Shown here: piece by piece, positions 9,979 through 17,535 of the stretch
How the letters are laid out: every line of letters starts with the position of its first letter
How positions within the stretch are numbered: position 1 is the first letter of the stretch
Source: Rheinheimera maricola
GTDB taxonomy: Bacteria; Pseudomonadota; Gammaproteobacteria; Enterobacterales; Alteromonadaceae
Assembly (NCBI RefSeq): GCF_016918075.2
Contig: NZ_JAERPS020000007.1
Location: 1-64,000, forward strand
DNA length: 64,000 nucleotides
Reading direction: 5' to 3'
Notes under the pieces: generated by a model
Database searches by the model: none
Seen by the model: the letters and a program-made list of their open reading frames with translations, nothing else
Told to the model about the DNA's origin: nothing
Translations under genes and position numbers: made by a program

Positions 9979-10654
9979 GATCAACTTCCTCCAGTTGCAG
10001 GCAATACAGCCGGGCGGTTACGCGAGCGGTGCGAACTATGGCAGTAAGTTGTGCAGGGCTTTGGCACAAGCGGTCTATCAGCTGATACAGTTTTTGCATA
10101 TGGTCGTCGTCGTTGGCGCCATGATAACGCATAAAGCGGGTGTAGCTGCCATCGCCGGCCGTCGTTTGGTCTATTTGTGCTGCCCAGTCGTTGGCCATTT
10201 TTTGCCCCAGGCCTTCAATGATCCACATGGCGCCAATTAAATCGACAGGGTTAGGCTGGCTGGCGCGGTACATTAAGAATCCGTGCAGTGCCTCGGTACC
10301 GATATTGCGCGGTGCCTGCTGAATGTCAGTTAAGTTGCCACCGGCAGCGACATAATCGCGCTCGAGCATTTCATAGTCGCGGTGCTCTTCGCGGGCGTGG
10401 CCAATAATAACTGAACGCACATCGCTGTAATCGCGATCAAAGCTTGAGGCACAGCGGCTGATCCAGCGCGAGCCTTCAATCACCTGTTGGCGCCAATTCA
10501 GCAGCAGTTGGCAATAATCAGCTTTGCTAAACTGGCCGCGGTCTAAGCGCTGCAACAGCGGCACCCGGCCCAGTTGGCGCTCAAATTCAAACCATACCCG
10601 CATTAAAGCTTGTAAACATTGTTGGCCCTGTGGGCTAAGTACGTGTTCTGTCAT
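9971..10654 (-). CDS. Haem-oxygenase-fold diiron (HDO-like) enzyme
   Basis: A 227-residue all-helical protein of the TenA/PqqC/haem-oxygenase-like fold. Candidate metal ligands are Glu60 (VIEGSRW), His91 with neighbouring acids in HAREEHRDYE, Glu147 (WIIEGLG), and His178, Asp182 and His185 in YHGANDDDH. The last three show the H-x3-D-x2-H spacing of HDO diiron oxygenases and oxidases such as UndA and CADD. Enzymes of this class carry out oxidative decarboxylation, N-oxygenation or self-sacrificing chemistry; substrate unknown. The ATG overlaps the ketosynthase stop (ATGA) and the next gene overlaps by 8 bp. The cluster context suggests it modifies a ketosynthase product. Confidence 0.75.
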   Translation of the reverse strand: MTEHVLSPQGQQCLQALMRVWFEFERQLGRVPLLQRLDRGQFSKADYCQLLLNWRQQVIEGSRWISRCASSFDRDYSDVRSVIIGHAREEHRDYEMLERDYVAAGGNLTDIQQAPRNIGTEALHGFLMYRASQPNPVDLIGAMWIIEGLGQKMANDWAAQIDQTTAGDGSYTRFMRYHGANDDDHMQKLYQLIDRLCQSPAQLTAIVRTARVTARLYCLQLEEVDHE

Positions 10655-11757
10655 GCGTCCACCACGGTAAGTTGCATATAGGCATTATTAAAGCGGCCGC
10701 TTTCCGGCACCATACAAATAATGGTATCGCCGGTTTTATAGTGTTGGGTGCGGCGAAATTCGTCCAGCATAATAAAAATAGAGGCACAACCGGTATTGCC
10801 ACGCGTGTACAGGTTGGAATACCACTTCGGCTCAGCAATGCCAACACCGGCGCGCTGCAGCATGTCGAAGATTTTGCCGCGAAAATAGTGTGATGAGTAA
10901 TGACACAGTACGTGGTCTATTTTGTCAGGCTGAATGCGGCCCTCACTGATTAACCGCAGATAGCCATCTACGCCCAGCTTAACAATGTTTTCCAGCAGGC
11001 GCACATCCTGGCGGATCAACAAGGCACCAGCGGCTTCGGCCTCGGCATAGCTGGCGTAGTCCTGCCAGCTTTTGCTGTGGTCGCTTTCTGTTGGGTAACC
11101 CACGCTCATACATACCGGATAGGCATCTGCATGCGAGAAACTGCGGATCCAGTCAATACGAAAACACTGGCCGCGTGCTTGGGTTTCTAGTAGCAAGGCA
11201 CCGGCGCCGTCAGAAAGCATCCAGCGCAGAAACTCGGCGTTAAAATCAAGCGTGCTACCGGCCGCTTCATAACGGCTGGCTTTAAATAAGCGCGAGGTAA
11301 GCTCGCTGGCCACCACTAGCGCATTGGGCTGCTCGCCGGCTTTAAGGTTGGTAAAGGCGGCTTTTAGCGCCATCATACTGCTGGAACAAATACCATGGCT
11401 GCTATGCAGCTCAATATCACTTAGGCCCAGCTCAGCCTGCAACATAGAGCCAAAACCCGGCAGTACGATATCGCCCTGGCTGGTGGCAGCACTTAGCATT
11501 TTAATCTGCCGTTTGCCTAAGAAGCTTTGGGTTAAACAGTGCTCGGCGGCTTTAGCCGCCATACCGGCGTTCGATATTGTGGTGTTATGCTGTGCATCAA
11601 TAGCGTAATGCCGTGTTTGAATACCGTTAGATTGCAAAATGCGCCGCTTTAACCTGCTGGGCTTGCCATGCACCAAACCTAACAGGGGTTCCATTTGGTC
11701 ATTGTTAATAGCCGGGCCGGGTAAAAAGTGGCCGCTACTGGTGATATACACGCTCAT
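10651..11757 (-). CDS. Ketosynthase III-like (FabH/StlD-DarB type) enzyme
   Basis: A 368-residue thiolase-fold condensing enzyme. The expected Cys-His-Asn triad is visible: Cys124 in SHGICSSSMMAL, His286 in LCHYSSHYF and Asn321 in RGNTGCASIF. The N-terminal PSRLKRRILQSNGIQTRHYAID resembles ketosynthases of the StlD/DarB group, which make cyclohexanedione or dialkylresorcinol precursors, more than housekeeping FabH; this subgroup call is from memory and tentative. Start at 11757 overlaps the upstream stop as ATGA; an extension to 11829 has no support. It likely condenses acyl chains, with the downstream diiron enzyme and hydrolase acting on the product. Confidence 0.8.
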   Translation of the reverse strand: MSVYITSSGHFLPGPAINNDQMEPLLGLVHGKPSRLKRRILQSNGIQTRHYAIDAQHNTTISNAGMAAKAAEHCLTQSFLGKRQIKMLSAATSQGDIVLPGFGSMLQAELGLSDIELHSSHGICSSSMMALKAAFTNLKAGEQPNALVVASELTSRLFKASRYEAAGSTLDFNAEFLRWMLSDGAGALLLETQARGQCFRIDWIRSFSHADAYPVCMSVGYPTESDHSKSWQDYASYAEAEAAGALLIRQDVRLLENIVKLGVDGYLRLISEGRIQPDKIDHVLCHYSSHYFRGKIFDMLQRAGVGIAEPKWYSNLYTRGNTGCASIFIMLDEFRRTQHYKTGDTIICMVPESGRFNNAYMQLTVVDA

Positions 11758-12326
11758 GCGCTCACCTGTGGTCGCTTTAATGCGGCGATTAAACAGCGCA
11801 GGTTTTCTTCCATATAAGGCAGCACACACACCAGTGCCATAAAGCCCAGATAATAAGGCAGGTAGGTATCACCGCCATGGGCGTAGGGCATGCGCTGAAA
11901 ATAAAATTCGCCCTGCCAGTTAAAGCTAATCAGTTTAATAAACACCGGATAGTTAATCACAACGATTAACAGCAACATATACAACGGCAAGGTGGCCAGA
12001 TAATTATGCGCGTGCATTTCCCACACACTGATGTGGCGCTTGGGTGCGGCGTAGTGCACGTCGTAATGCGCTACGGCTTCATGTGCCAGCCAGGCCGCAA
12101 TGCAAATAAGCAAAATAAGCACATTGACCTGAAACAGTAGGCACAGCAAAATCGGCACGGCCATTTGCAGGCCCATTAATGAATGAACAAGCGACTCTTT
12201 TAAGCCTGAGGTATGTTCAATTTTGGTAGCGCGGTGGCAGCACCAGTCGACAAAGCCGGCAATACCCCACAGCGGTAAAAACACATACAACATTAACTGA
12301 ATAAGTAACTGACTGGTTTGCAACAC
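11754..12326 (-). CDS. His-rich integral membrane protein, first gene of the cluster
   Basis: A 190-residue protein with about four to five membrane segments (near 8-26, 50-78, 110-130, 158-175). Conserved-type histidines cluster on the loops: His31, His38, His48, then HEAVAHYDVHYA (His82, His87, His91), His98 and EMHAHN (His105, His107). This resembles the metal-binding pattern of membrane fatty-acid hydroxylases and desaturases, though not their exact HxxHH boxes. The start is GTG 12326 or TTG 12323 after AGGAG. It overlaps the ketosynthase start by 4 bp. A role as a membrane oxidase in the same pathway is speculative. Confidence 0.6.
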   Translation of the reverse strand: MLQTSQLLIQLMLYVFLPLWGIAGFVDWCCHRATKIEHTSGLKESLVHSLMGLQMAVPILLCLLFQVNVLILLICIAAWLAHEAVAHYDVHYAAPKRHISVWEMHAHNYLATLPLYMLLLIVVINYPVFIKLISFNWQGEFYFQRMPYAHGGDTYLPYYLGFMALVCVLPYMEENLRCLIAALKRPQVSA

Positions 12327-12386
12327 CCTACTCCTGTTGGTGCTAATACTGCAGCGTACTATAACGCAAGGTTAATATTTTGTAGA

Positions 12387-13703
12387 TTATTTTCTTGGCC
12401 CAGCTTGCCAGCGAGCCAACAAATACAATGCTGTGCCAAGCAGCACGAATAACGCTGTGGCCAGTACTGACGACAGGCTAACTTGCAGCGCCAGCCAAAC
12501 ACAAGCGGCGATACCTAGTAGTGGAATAAGGTTACCCAGTGGCAGCACGAAGCTGTCGCAATTGGCCAATTTCGGCCGCAGTACTGGCACGGCTGCGCAG
12601 GTTAGGCCATACAGTAATAGGCGCGACACAACGGTGGCGGCAGCAAGCCATAAAAATGACCCATACAAGGCGAGCAATAGCGCCAATATGCCAAAAAACA
12701 CGATCGAGTTAGCCGGCGTTAAAAAGCGTGGCTGCACTGCAGAAAACCAGCGTGGCAAGCTGCCATCTTCAGCCAGGGCAAAGCTGGCCCGTGGAGTAGA
12801 AAATATTGCCCCCAGCAGGTTGGCGGCTACTGATGCGACCACGCCGAGCATCAGTATAACAGCGCCAACAGGGCCAAATAACGCTGCGGCGACATCTAAC
12901 AATGGGTTGGCAGAACTGGCTATATCGGCCACGGCGGCCACACTTACCAGCTGAATGCCGATATACAGTAAGGTTACCAGTAGTAAACCGAGTATTAAGG
13001 CCCGGGGCATATCGCGCGCCGGGTTTTTCGCTTCACCGGCCGGTACCACCACCGATTCAAAACCGACAAAAGCATAAATGAGTAGCAAGGTGGCAGCGCC
13101 GATATCGTATGGGCTGTTAAATACGTTTGCTGGGTTAAACGTTGGTAACAAGGTGCTGGCTGTAGTGCTAACACCAACAATAACCAGCAGCAATAATACG
13201 GCAAATTTAATCACGGTTAGCAGTGCCAGCGAACGTATTGCCCGCACCGATCCTACGACATTAATCAGCGTCAGGCCTGCAATAATCACAGCCAGTAATA
13301 TCGCACGGTTTATACCGGCGGCTGCCGCCGGCCAAAAATAACCCAGGCTGTCGACCAATAGCACACTATTGGCGGCAAAAGACACCAGCCTTGCGATGTA
13401 ATATAACCAGCCAGCCTGAAAACCGATAAAGGGGCCAAAGGCCGCGGTGCCATAGCGCACCGGGCCACCACTACCGCGAAAATAACTAGCCAGCTCTGCC
13501 ATGCTTAGCAAAATGGGTAAAATTAACAGCGCACATAACAGATAGATTAACGGGCTGTACTCTCCAGCTAATTTCGCCGCCCCGCCCGGCAAACCAAAAA
13601 TACCGGCACCAATTAAGCCGTTTACCACCAATAACCATAAGCCAAATAAGCCTAGGTGCCGTGGTAACGTGTTGTTATGTATGGTATTTGCTGTATCAGG
13701 CAT
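12387..13703 (-). CDS. APC-family amino acid permease
   Basis: A cytoplasmic-membrane transporter of the amino acid/polyamine/organocation superfamily, about 438 residues with roughly 12 hydrophobic segments. The first contains GLIGAGIFGLPGGAA, the unwound substrate-binding motif typical of APC carriers; FVGFESVVVPAGEAKNPARDMPRAL is the conserved segment around TM6. The substrate is unknown. ATG 13703 (MPDTAN) is preferred over an upstream GTG extension. It lies 60 bp upstream of, and on the same strand as, the five-gene cluster with no evident terminator between, so read-through is possible. Confidence 0.88.
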   Translation of the reverse strand: MPDTANTIHNNTLPRHLGLFGLWLLVVNGLIGAGIFGLPGGAAKLAGEYSPLIYLLCALLILPILLSMAELASYFRGSGGPVRYGTAAFGPFIGFQAGWLYYIARLVSFAANSVLLVDSLGYFWPAAAAGINRAILLAVIIAGLTLINVVGSVRAIRSLALLTVIKFAVLLLLVIVGVSTTASTLLPTFNPANVFNSPYDIGAATLLLIYAFVGFESVVVPAGEAKNPARDMPRALILGLLLVTLLYIGIQLVSVAAVADIASSANPLLDVAAALFGPVGAVILMLGVVASVAANLLGAIFSTPRASFALAEDGSLPRWFSAVQPRFLTPANSIVFFGILALLLALYGSFLWLAAATVVSRLLLYGLTCAAVPVLRPKLANCDSFVLPLGNLIPLLGIAACVWLALQVSLSSVLATALFVLLGTALYLLARWQAGPRK

Positions 13704-13763
13704 TGTGACTGTCCGAGTTTGGTAAAGCCTTACTATAAAGTGAAACAGCGTTATAAGCACCTG

Positions 13764-13784
13764 TATGCGCGCTGACGCACCGAC
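13764..13784. promoter_or_regulatory. TATGCGC...GCGCACC site upstream of csbD-like gene
   Basis: The first 18 bases, TATGCGCGCTGACGCACC, differ by one base from the site at 17441-17461. The site lies 77 bp before the CsbD-like start. It is part of a family of GCGC/CGCACC motifs recurring through the stress island; the regulator is unproven. Confidence 0.45.
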
Positions 13785-13860
13785 CGGGCTTGAATAAAGC
13801 GTTAGCCTGCTTTACCAGCCAGTGCAGCTCTGCAGTGGCGGCGTTGATAACGAGGTCTAT

Positions 13861-14208
13861 ATGAATAAGTACAGTGAGCAGTATCGTGGTGAAAATAGCG
13901 GCAAAGGCGATAATTCAGCTACAGGCTCAGCGCCGGTGGCTGGAGACAAAAAAGCAACTGCGGCGATTAAGCCGGCCGCTGGTACGAAAACCGTGCAGGT
14001 AACACCGACGATGGGCGTGAAAAATAAATGGCCACAACAGGTCAAAGCAGCGAAAACCCAATGGGGCAAACTCAGTGAAGCTGAAATACTGAAAAGTGAC
14101 GGTAATCCGCAGCAACTCAGTGGTTTGGTGCAGCAGCGCTATGCCATTACGCGGGATGTGGCTGACAAGCAGGTTAAAAGCTTTCTGGATAAATGCGACC
14201 TGGCATAG
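13861..14208 (+). CDS. CsbD-like stress protein
   Basis: A 115-residue hydrophilic protein. The N-terminal half is low-complexity (Gly, Ala, Lys, Thr). The C-terminal half, WPQQVKAAKTQWGKLSEAEILKSDGNPQQLSGLVQQRYAITRDVADKQVKSFLDKC, matches the CsbD-like pattern, a small helical bundle found in general stress regulons. ATG 13861 has GAGG 5 bp upstream and is preferred to an upstream start at 13822. A BON-domain protein follows at 75 bp, probably in the same transcript. Biochemical role of the family is not established. Confidence 0.8.
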   Translation: MNKYSEQYRGENSGKGDNSATGSAPVAGDKKATAAIKPAAGTKTVQVTPTMGVKNKWPQQVKAAKTQWGKLSEAEILKSDGNPQQLSGLVQQRYAITRDVADKQVKSFLDKCDLA

Positions 14209-14220
14209 TCAAAGTGAGCT

Positions 14221-14249
14221 GCCGGAGCTGAAACACTAAAAACTCCGGC
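14221..14249 (+). terminator. Intercistronic hairpin between CsbD-like and BON genes
   Basis: GCCGGAG pairs with CTCCGGC across a 15-nt loop. No T-run follows, so it is more likely an RNA-processing or stability element, or a leaky terminator, than a full stop. Confidence 0.35.
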
Positions 14250-14282
14250 GCGTTGTGCTGAATCCATACAAGGAAAACCAAC

Positions 14283-15122
14283 ATGAAAATATTTACCCGC
14301 AAGTTACTACTGGCTGCCGCGATAACGCTGGCGCTGGGTAGCACGGCTGTTGTTGCAGAAAACAGCATGGCAGCAAAAGAGCACACCGGACCGATAACTA
14401 ACGCCCGGCAGGAAGCCCAAATTTGGACTACCTATGCGCTCAGCCCTTATCTTAGGGCCAATGACATTAGCGTTACTGTGCTGGATGGTAAAGCTACATT
14501 AACCGGCAATGTCGCCGAAGATGTGCACAAAGACCTGGCCGGCGCCATTGCAGAGGGCGTTAAGGGTATTGATGATGTTGACAACCAAATCAGTGTAGAT
14601 GCTGATTATAAAGCACCGGACCGCAGCACCCGCGGTTATGGCGATGTAGTGGATGACGTGACGATTACCACCGCCATTAAATCGAAGTTGCTGTGGAGCA
14701 AGCACGCCGAAGGTATGGATACCAAGGTAGAGACTAACAACGGCAAAGTGGAGCTAAGCGGCACTGTTGCTACACAGCAAGCAAAAGAGCAGGCCGGAAA
14801 ACTGGCGAAAAATACCAACGGCGTGCGCTCGGTAGATAACAAATTACGGGTGAGTGACAAAACGGCTGACGGCAAAAGCTACAAAAAAGCGGATGCACAA
14901 AAAAGCACTGCTATTGCTGATAGCTGGATAACCACTAAGGTGAAATCCACCTTTATGTATTCCAGTAATGTAGCCGGTGCCGATATATCGGTGAATACCG
15001 ACAAAGGTGTTGTTACGCTGGCCGGTAAAGTAGACAGCGGCGTAGAACAGGCGCTGGCGATAGAACTGGCACAAAATATCCGTGGTGTAAAAAGTGTCTC
15101 GTCAAAGCAATTGATTTTCTAA
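14283..15122 (+). CDS. Periplasmic protein with three BON domains (OsmY-like)
   Basis: A 279-residue exported protein with a signal peptide ending near VVAENS. Three BON repeats follow at roughly 45-105, 118-185 and 208-279; each shows the pattern of a helix, a strand with V-x-L-x-G, and a closing G-V-x-x-V-x-N/S-x-(I/L) (GIDDVDNQI, GVRSVDNKL, GVKSVSSKQL). BON proteins bind phospholipid surfaces and protect the envelope under osmotic stress; OsmY has two such domains, so three is a longer version. ATG 14283 follows AAGGAAAACCAAC. It is in the stress island between csbD-like and GGDEF genes. Confidence 0.88.
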   Translation: MKIFTRKLLLAAAITLALGSTAVVAENSMAAKEHTGPITNARQEAQIWTTYALSPYLRANDISVTVLDGKATLTGNVAEDVHKDLAGAIAEGVKGIDDVDNQISVDADYKAPDRSTRGYGDVVDDVTITTAIKSKLLWSKHAEGMDTKVETNNGKVELSGTVATQQAKEQAGKLAKNTNGVRSVDNKLRVSDKTADGKSYKKADAQKSTAIADSWITTKVKSTFMYSSNVAGADISVNTDKGVVTLAGKVDSGVEQALAIELAQNIRGVKSVSSKQLIF

Positions 15123-15137
15123 GTTATTTTTACTGCG

Positions 15138-15161
15138 CCAATGTGCGGTTTCGCACATTGG
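15138..15161. promoter_or_regulatory. Perfect inverted repeat TGTGCG-N4-CGCACA before GGDEF gene
   Basis: CCAATGTGCG / CGCACATTGG is a perfect 10-bp inverted repeat with a GTTT loop, 52 bp before the diguanylate cyclase start. With no T-run it is unlikely to be a simple terminator for the BON gene. Its TGTGCG half-sites match other sites in the island (20275, 20722, 20860), so it may be an operator. Confidence 0.45.
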
Positions 15162-15212
15162 CCGCAATGTTGACGCGCTAAGCTGAAGCTTTTCGCGTTT
15201 TGGGGTAATGTT

Positions 15213-15935
15213 ATGAATGAACCTGTTGATTCTAATCCATATATGCTTCGCAACTCCGTGTTGAAACTACAGCTGGAAAGTCAGCAGGCAGAGCTGATAA
15301 GAGTTCACTGCGAAGTGATGTTGCAGCGCAGCATTTGGGGTCGGCAACAGCAGCAACTGCAGCAGGACAATCAGCTGTTGTTGTTCTCGCTGATCCAGGC
15401 GGGAGTATTGAATGTCACCACCCTGGCGCGGTTACAGCAACTTACCCAAGACAGCCAATGCGATGCGCTGACACAAACATTAAACCGCACAACAATGCTG
15501 GATCGCATCAGCCAGGCTATAAGCATGGCAAAGCGGCAACAGCATGGCTTCGCACTGCTGTTTCTCGATTTAAATAACTTTAAGCCAATTAATGATCAAT
15601 ACGGCCATGCCGCCGGTGATGCGGTTTTGCAACAGGTTAGCGCGCGGCTGCAAGCTGCAATCCGCGACAGTGATGCCGTTAGCCGCCACGGTGGTGATGA
15701 GTTTCTGTTGTTGCTGAACAATATCAAACACGCCAAAGATGCTGGTTTGTTTGCCGCCAAGCTTGCCGTGCAGCTGGCGCAGCCGTATCAGTTGGAGCAG
15801 GGCGTTGTGTCGTTGTCTGCCAGTATTGGTATTGCTTGCTATCCGGCTGACGCCGATACGGCCAAGGCGCTGATCTGTCATGCCGATGCAGCAATGTATA
15901 GGGCAAAACGGCAAAGCCAAGCCGACGTGGCTTAA
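15213..15935 (+). CDS. Diguanylate cyclase (GGDEF)
   Basis: A 240-residue soluble protein with an N-terminal coiled-coil of about 75 residues rich in Gln and Leu, followed by a complete GGDEF domain (DALTQTLNRTTMLDRI to the end). The active site is intact: FLDLNNFKPINDQYGH and RHGGDEF with GGDEF at residues 160-164, so synthesis of cyclic di-GMP is expected. There is no membrane segment and no sensory domain beyond the coiled coil, which may only dimerise. No RxxD I-site sits five residues before GGDEF (the AIRDSDAVSRHGG stretch has RDSD), so RDSD itself is a candidate I-site. Confidence 0.92.
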   Translation: MNEPVDSNPYMLRNSVLKLQLESQQAELIRVHCEVMLQRSIWGRQQQQLQQDNQLLLFSLIQAGVLNVTTLARLQQLTQDSQCDALTQTLNRTTMLDRISQAISMAKRQQHGFALLFLDLNNFKPINDQYGHAAGDAVLQQVSARLQAAIRDSDAVSRHGGDEFLLLLNNIKHAKDAGLFAAKLAVQLAQPYQLEQGVVSLSASIGIACYPADADTAKALICHADAAMYRAKRQSQADVA

Positions 15936-15948
15936 CGTCTGGCGTAGC

Positions 15949-15969
15949 TATGCGCGCCAGCGTACAGAC
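15949..15969. promoter_or_regulatory. Divergent copy of the TATGCGC...GCG motif before the DUF4398 operon
   Basis: It begins TATGCGCGCCAGCGTAC, about 17 of 21 positions like the 17441 site, and lies 73 bp before the DUF4398 lipoprotein start and just after the GGDEF stop. Confidence 0.35.
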
Positions 15970-16041
15970 AGCAAACGGATTACAGCTGATAGTGGAGTAG
16001 GGCGCACCTTTGCTGCTGCCGCGAACTCTCAGGAGCCACAG

Positions 16042-16470
16042 ATGAAAACACCTAATTTCGAACAATGGTTTACCGTAAAGCCACTATGTGCTCCGACCAT
16101 CGGCAAAGGTTGGTTAGTGCTGGCCGCTGCGACCATGCTAACGGCCTGTGCATCAGCGCCTGAGTCGCCGTCGTCGGAATTGCTGGCCGCAGAGCGTGCT
16201 ATCGGTAATGCTGAGCGGGCTCAAGTGATCCGTTATACCAGCATTGAATTAAACACTGCGCGCACTGAACTGAACGCCGCGCGCAGTGCCGTAACAGCAA
16301 AAAATATGCCGCAGGCACAGCGTCTGGCGTTACAGGCACAGTTAATTGCGGAGCTAGCACTGGCAAGGGCTGAGTTACTTAAAGCACAAGCGGTAAACCA
16401 GGATATGCAGCAAAGCATTGATGCCTTGCAGCAGGAAGCACAGCGCAACCTTTCAGGAGTAAAACCATGA
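16042..16470 (+). CDS. DUF4398-type lipoprotein
   Basis: A 142-residue lipoprotein with the lipobox LTACAS near residue 36 after an unusually long N-terminus. The mature part is a helical, Ala/Leu/Gln-rich DUF4398-like domain (ELNTARTELNAARSAVTAKNMPQAQRLALQAQLIAELALARAEL). ATG 16042 follows CAGGAGCCACAG and is preferred to a start inside the upstream GGDEF gene. Its stop overlaps the next start (ATGA), coupling it to a DUF4398-OmpA lipoprotein. Likely an envelope component; no activity is known. Confidence 0.82.
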   Translation: MKTPNFEQWFTVKPLCAPTIGKGWLVLAAATMLTACASAPESPSSELLAAERAIGNAERAQVIRYTSIELNTARTELNAARSAVTAKNMPQAQRLALQAQLIAELALARAELLKAQAVNQDMQQSIDALQQEAQRNLSGVKP

Positions 16471-17429
16471 AACCTGTTACTTACGTTACTAACAACCTGC
16501 TGAGCCTGAGTTTGGCCACTGCGTTGCTGACGGGCTGCGCGGCAGCACCAAAAAGCCCGGATGGGGCCTCTAATGTGCGCCAGCAACTGACTCAGTTGCA
16601 GGCTGACGTACAGCTGGCAGTATTGGCTCCGCTGGCAATTAAAGATGCCGAACAGGCCGTGCTGCTGGCAGAGCAGCCAGAAAAAAACACAGCGCTGGCG
16701 GCGCACCGCGTGGTAATGGCAGAGCGCAAAGTAAGTATGGCCTCTACTCAGGCACAAACCCGACAGTTAGAGTTACAGCGTGATGCGCTAAGCCAAAAAC
16801 GTGATGATGTGCGGTTGAGTGCGCGTACGCGTGAAGCCGCCAGTGCCAGAGCCGACGCCAGCAGTGCCCGCAGCGATGCCGAATTTGCGCGGTCTCAGGC
16901 CAGTGATGCCAGAGCGGATGCCAGCAGTGCACGGCTGGCAGAAAGTGCCGCCGCAGGACGCGAGACCGCAGCCTTATCTGCTGCTACTACTGCCCGGCAA
17001 CAAGCGGCAGTATCTGCAGCAACAACGGCAGATTTGCGGGCGCAAATAGCCGAGTTGAATGCCCGGCCAACCGACCGCGGTTTGGTTGTTACGCTGGGTG
17101 ATGTGTTATTCGACACTGGCAGAGCTAACCTGAAAAACGGCAGCAGTAATCACTTAAATAAATTGGCGCTGTTTTTAAATGCTTACCCCGAGCGCACTGC
17201 GCAAATTGAAGGCCACACGGATGATGTTGGTTCAGACGCTGCCAATATGCTGTTGTCGCAGCGTCGGGCAGATACCGTTAAAGCCTTTCTTGTTCAGCAG
17301 GGTATCGCCGCCAGCCGGCTTGATGCGTCAGGCAAAGGTGAAGCTCAGCCTCTGGTTGCTAATGTTGCGGCGGAAGCGCGGGCGCAGAACCGGCGGGTAG
17401 AGGTGATCATTGCCAATACTTTGGAATAA
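16467..17429 (+). CDS. DUF4398-OmpA domain lipoprotein
   Basis: A 320-residue lipoprotein (lipobox LTGCAA near residue 24). It has a DUF4398-like helical region (30-100), an Ala/Ser/Arg/Asp-rich coiled coil with short repeats of the form ASARADASSARSDA (about 110-190), and a C-terminal OmpA-like peptidoglycan-binding domain (about 205-320; GDVLFDTGRANLKNG, IEGHTDDVGSDAANMLLSQRRADTVKAFL, GKGEAQPLV, NRRVEVII). It probably tethers the outer membrane to peptidoglycan. The start overlaps the upstream lipoprotein stop. The coiled-coil repeat is encoded by near-identical DNA units. Confidence 0.9.
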   Translation: MKPVTYVTNNLLSLSLATALLTGCAAAPKSPDGASNVRQQLTQLQADVQLAVLAPLAIKDAEQAVLLAEQPEKNTALAAHRVVMAERKVSMASTQAQTRQLELQRDALSQKRDDVRLSARTREAASARADASSARSDAEFARSQASDARADASSARLAESAAAGRETAALSAATTARQQAAVSAATTADLRAQIAELNARPTDRGLVVTLGDVLFDTGRANLKNGSSNHLNKLALFLNAYPERTAQIEGHTDDVGSDAANMLLSQRRADTVKAFLVQQGIAASRLDASGKGEAQPLVANVAAEARAQNRRVEVIIANTLE

Positions 17430-17440
17430 AACTTCAGCGC

Positions 17441-17461
17441 TATGCGCGCTGGCGCACCGAC
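17441..17461. promoter_or_regulatory. TATGCGCGCTGGCGCACC site before YqjD-YqjE fusion gene
   Basis: Differs by one base in 21 from the site at 13764-13784. It lies directly after the OmpA lipoprotein stop and 75 bp before the next start, so it sits at an equivalent distance to the site before the CsbD-like gene. Confidence 0.45.
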
Positions 17462-17535
17462 TGCGCCGTTCGTATTCGACACACTAGGTTACTACTGCGG
17501 CAATGTCGCCGCAGTCATTAAATCACGGAGCTTTT

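Noticed and set aside
16840..16935. Possible mobile repeat in near-identical units
   Set aside because: Units encode the ASARADASSARSDA coiled-coil repeat of the OmpA lipoprotein in frame.
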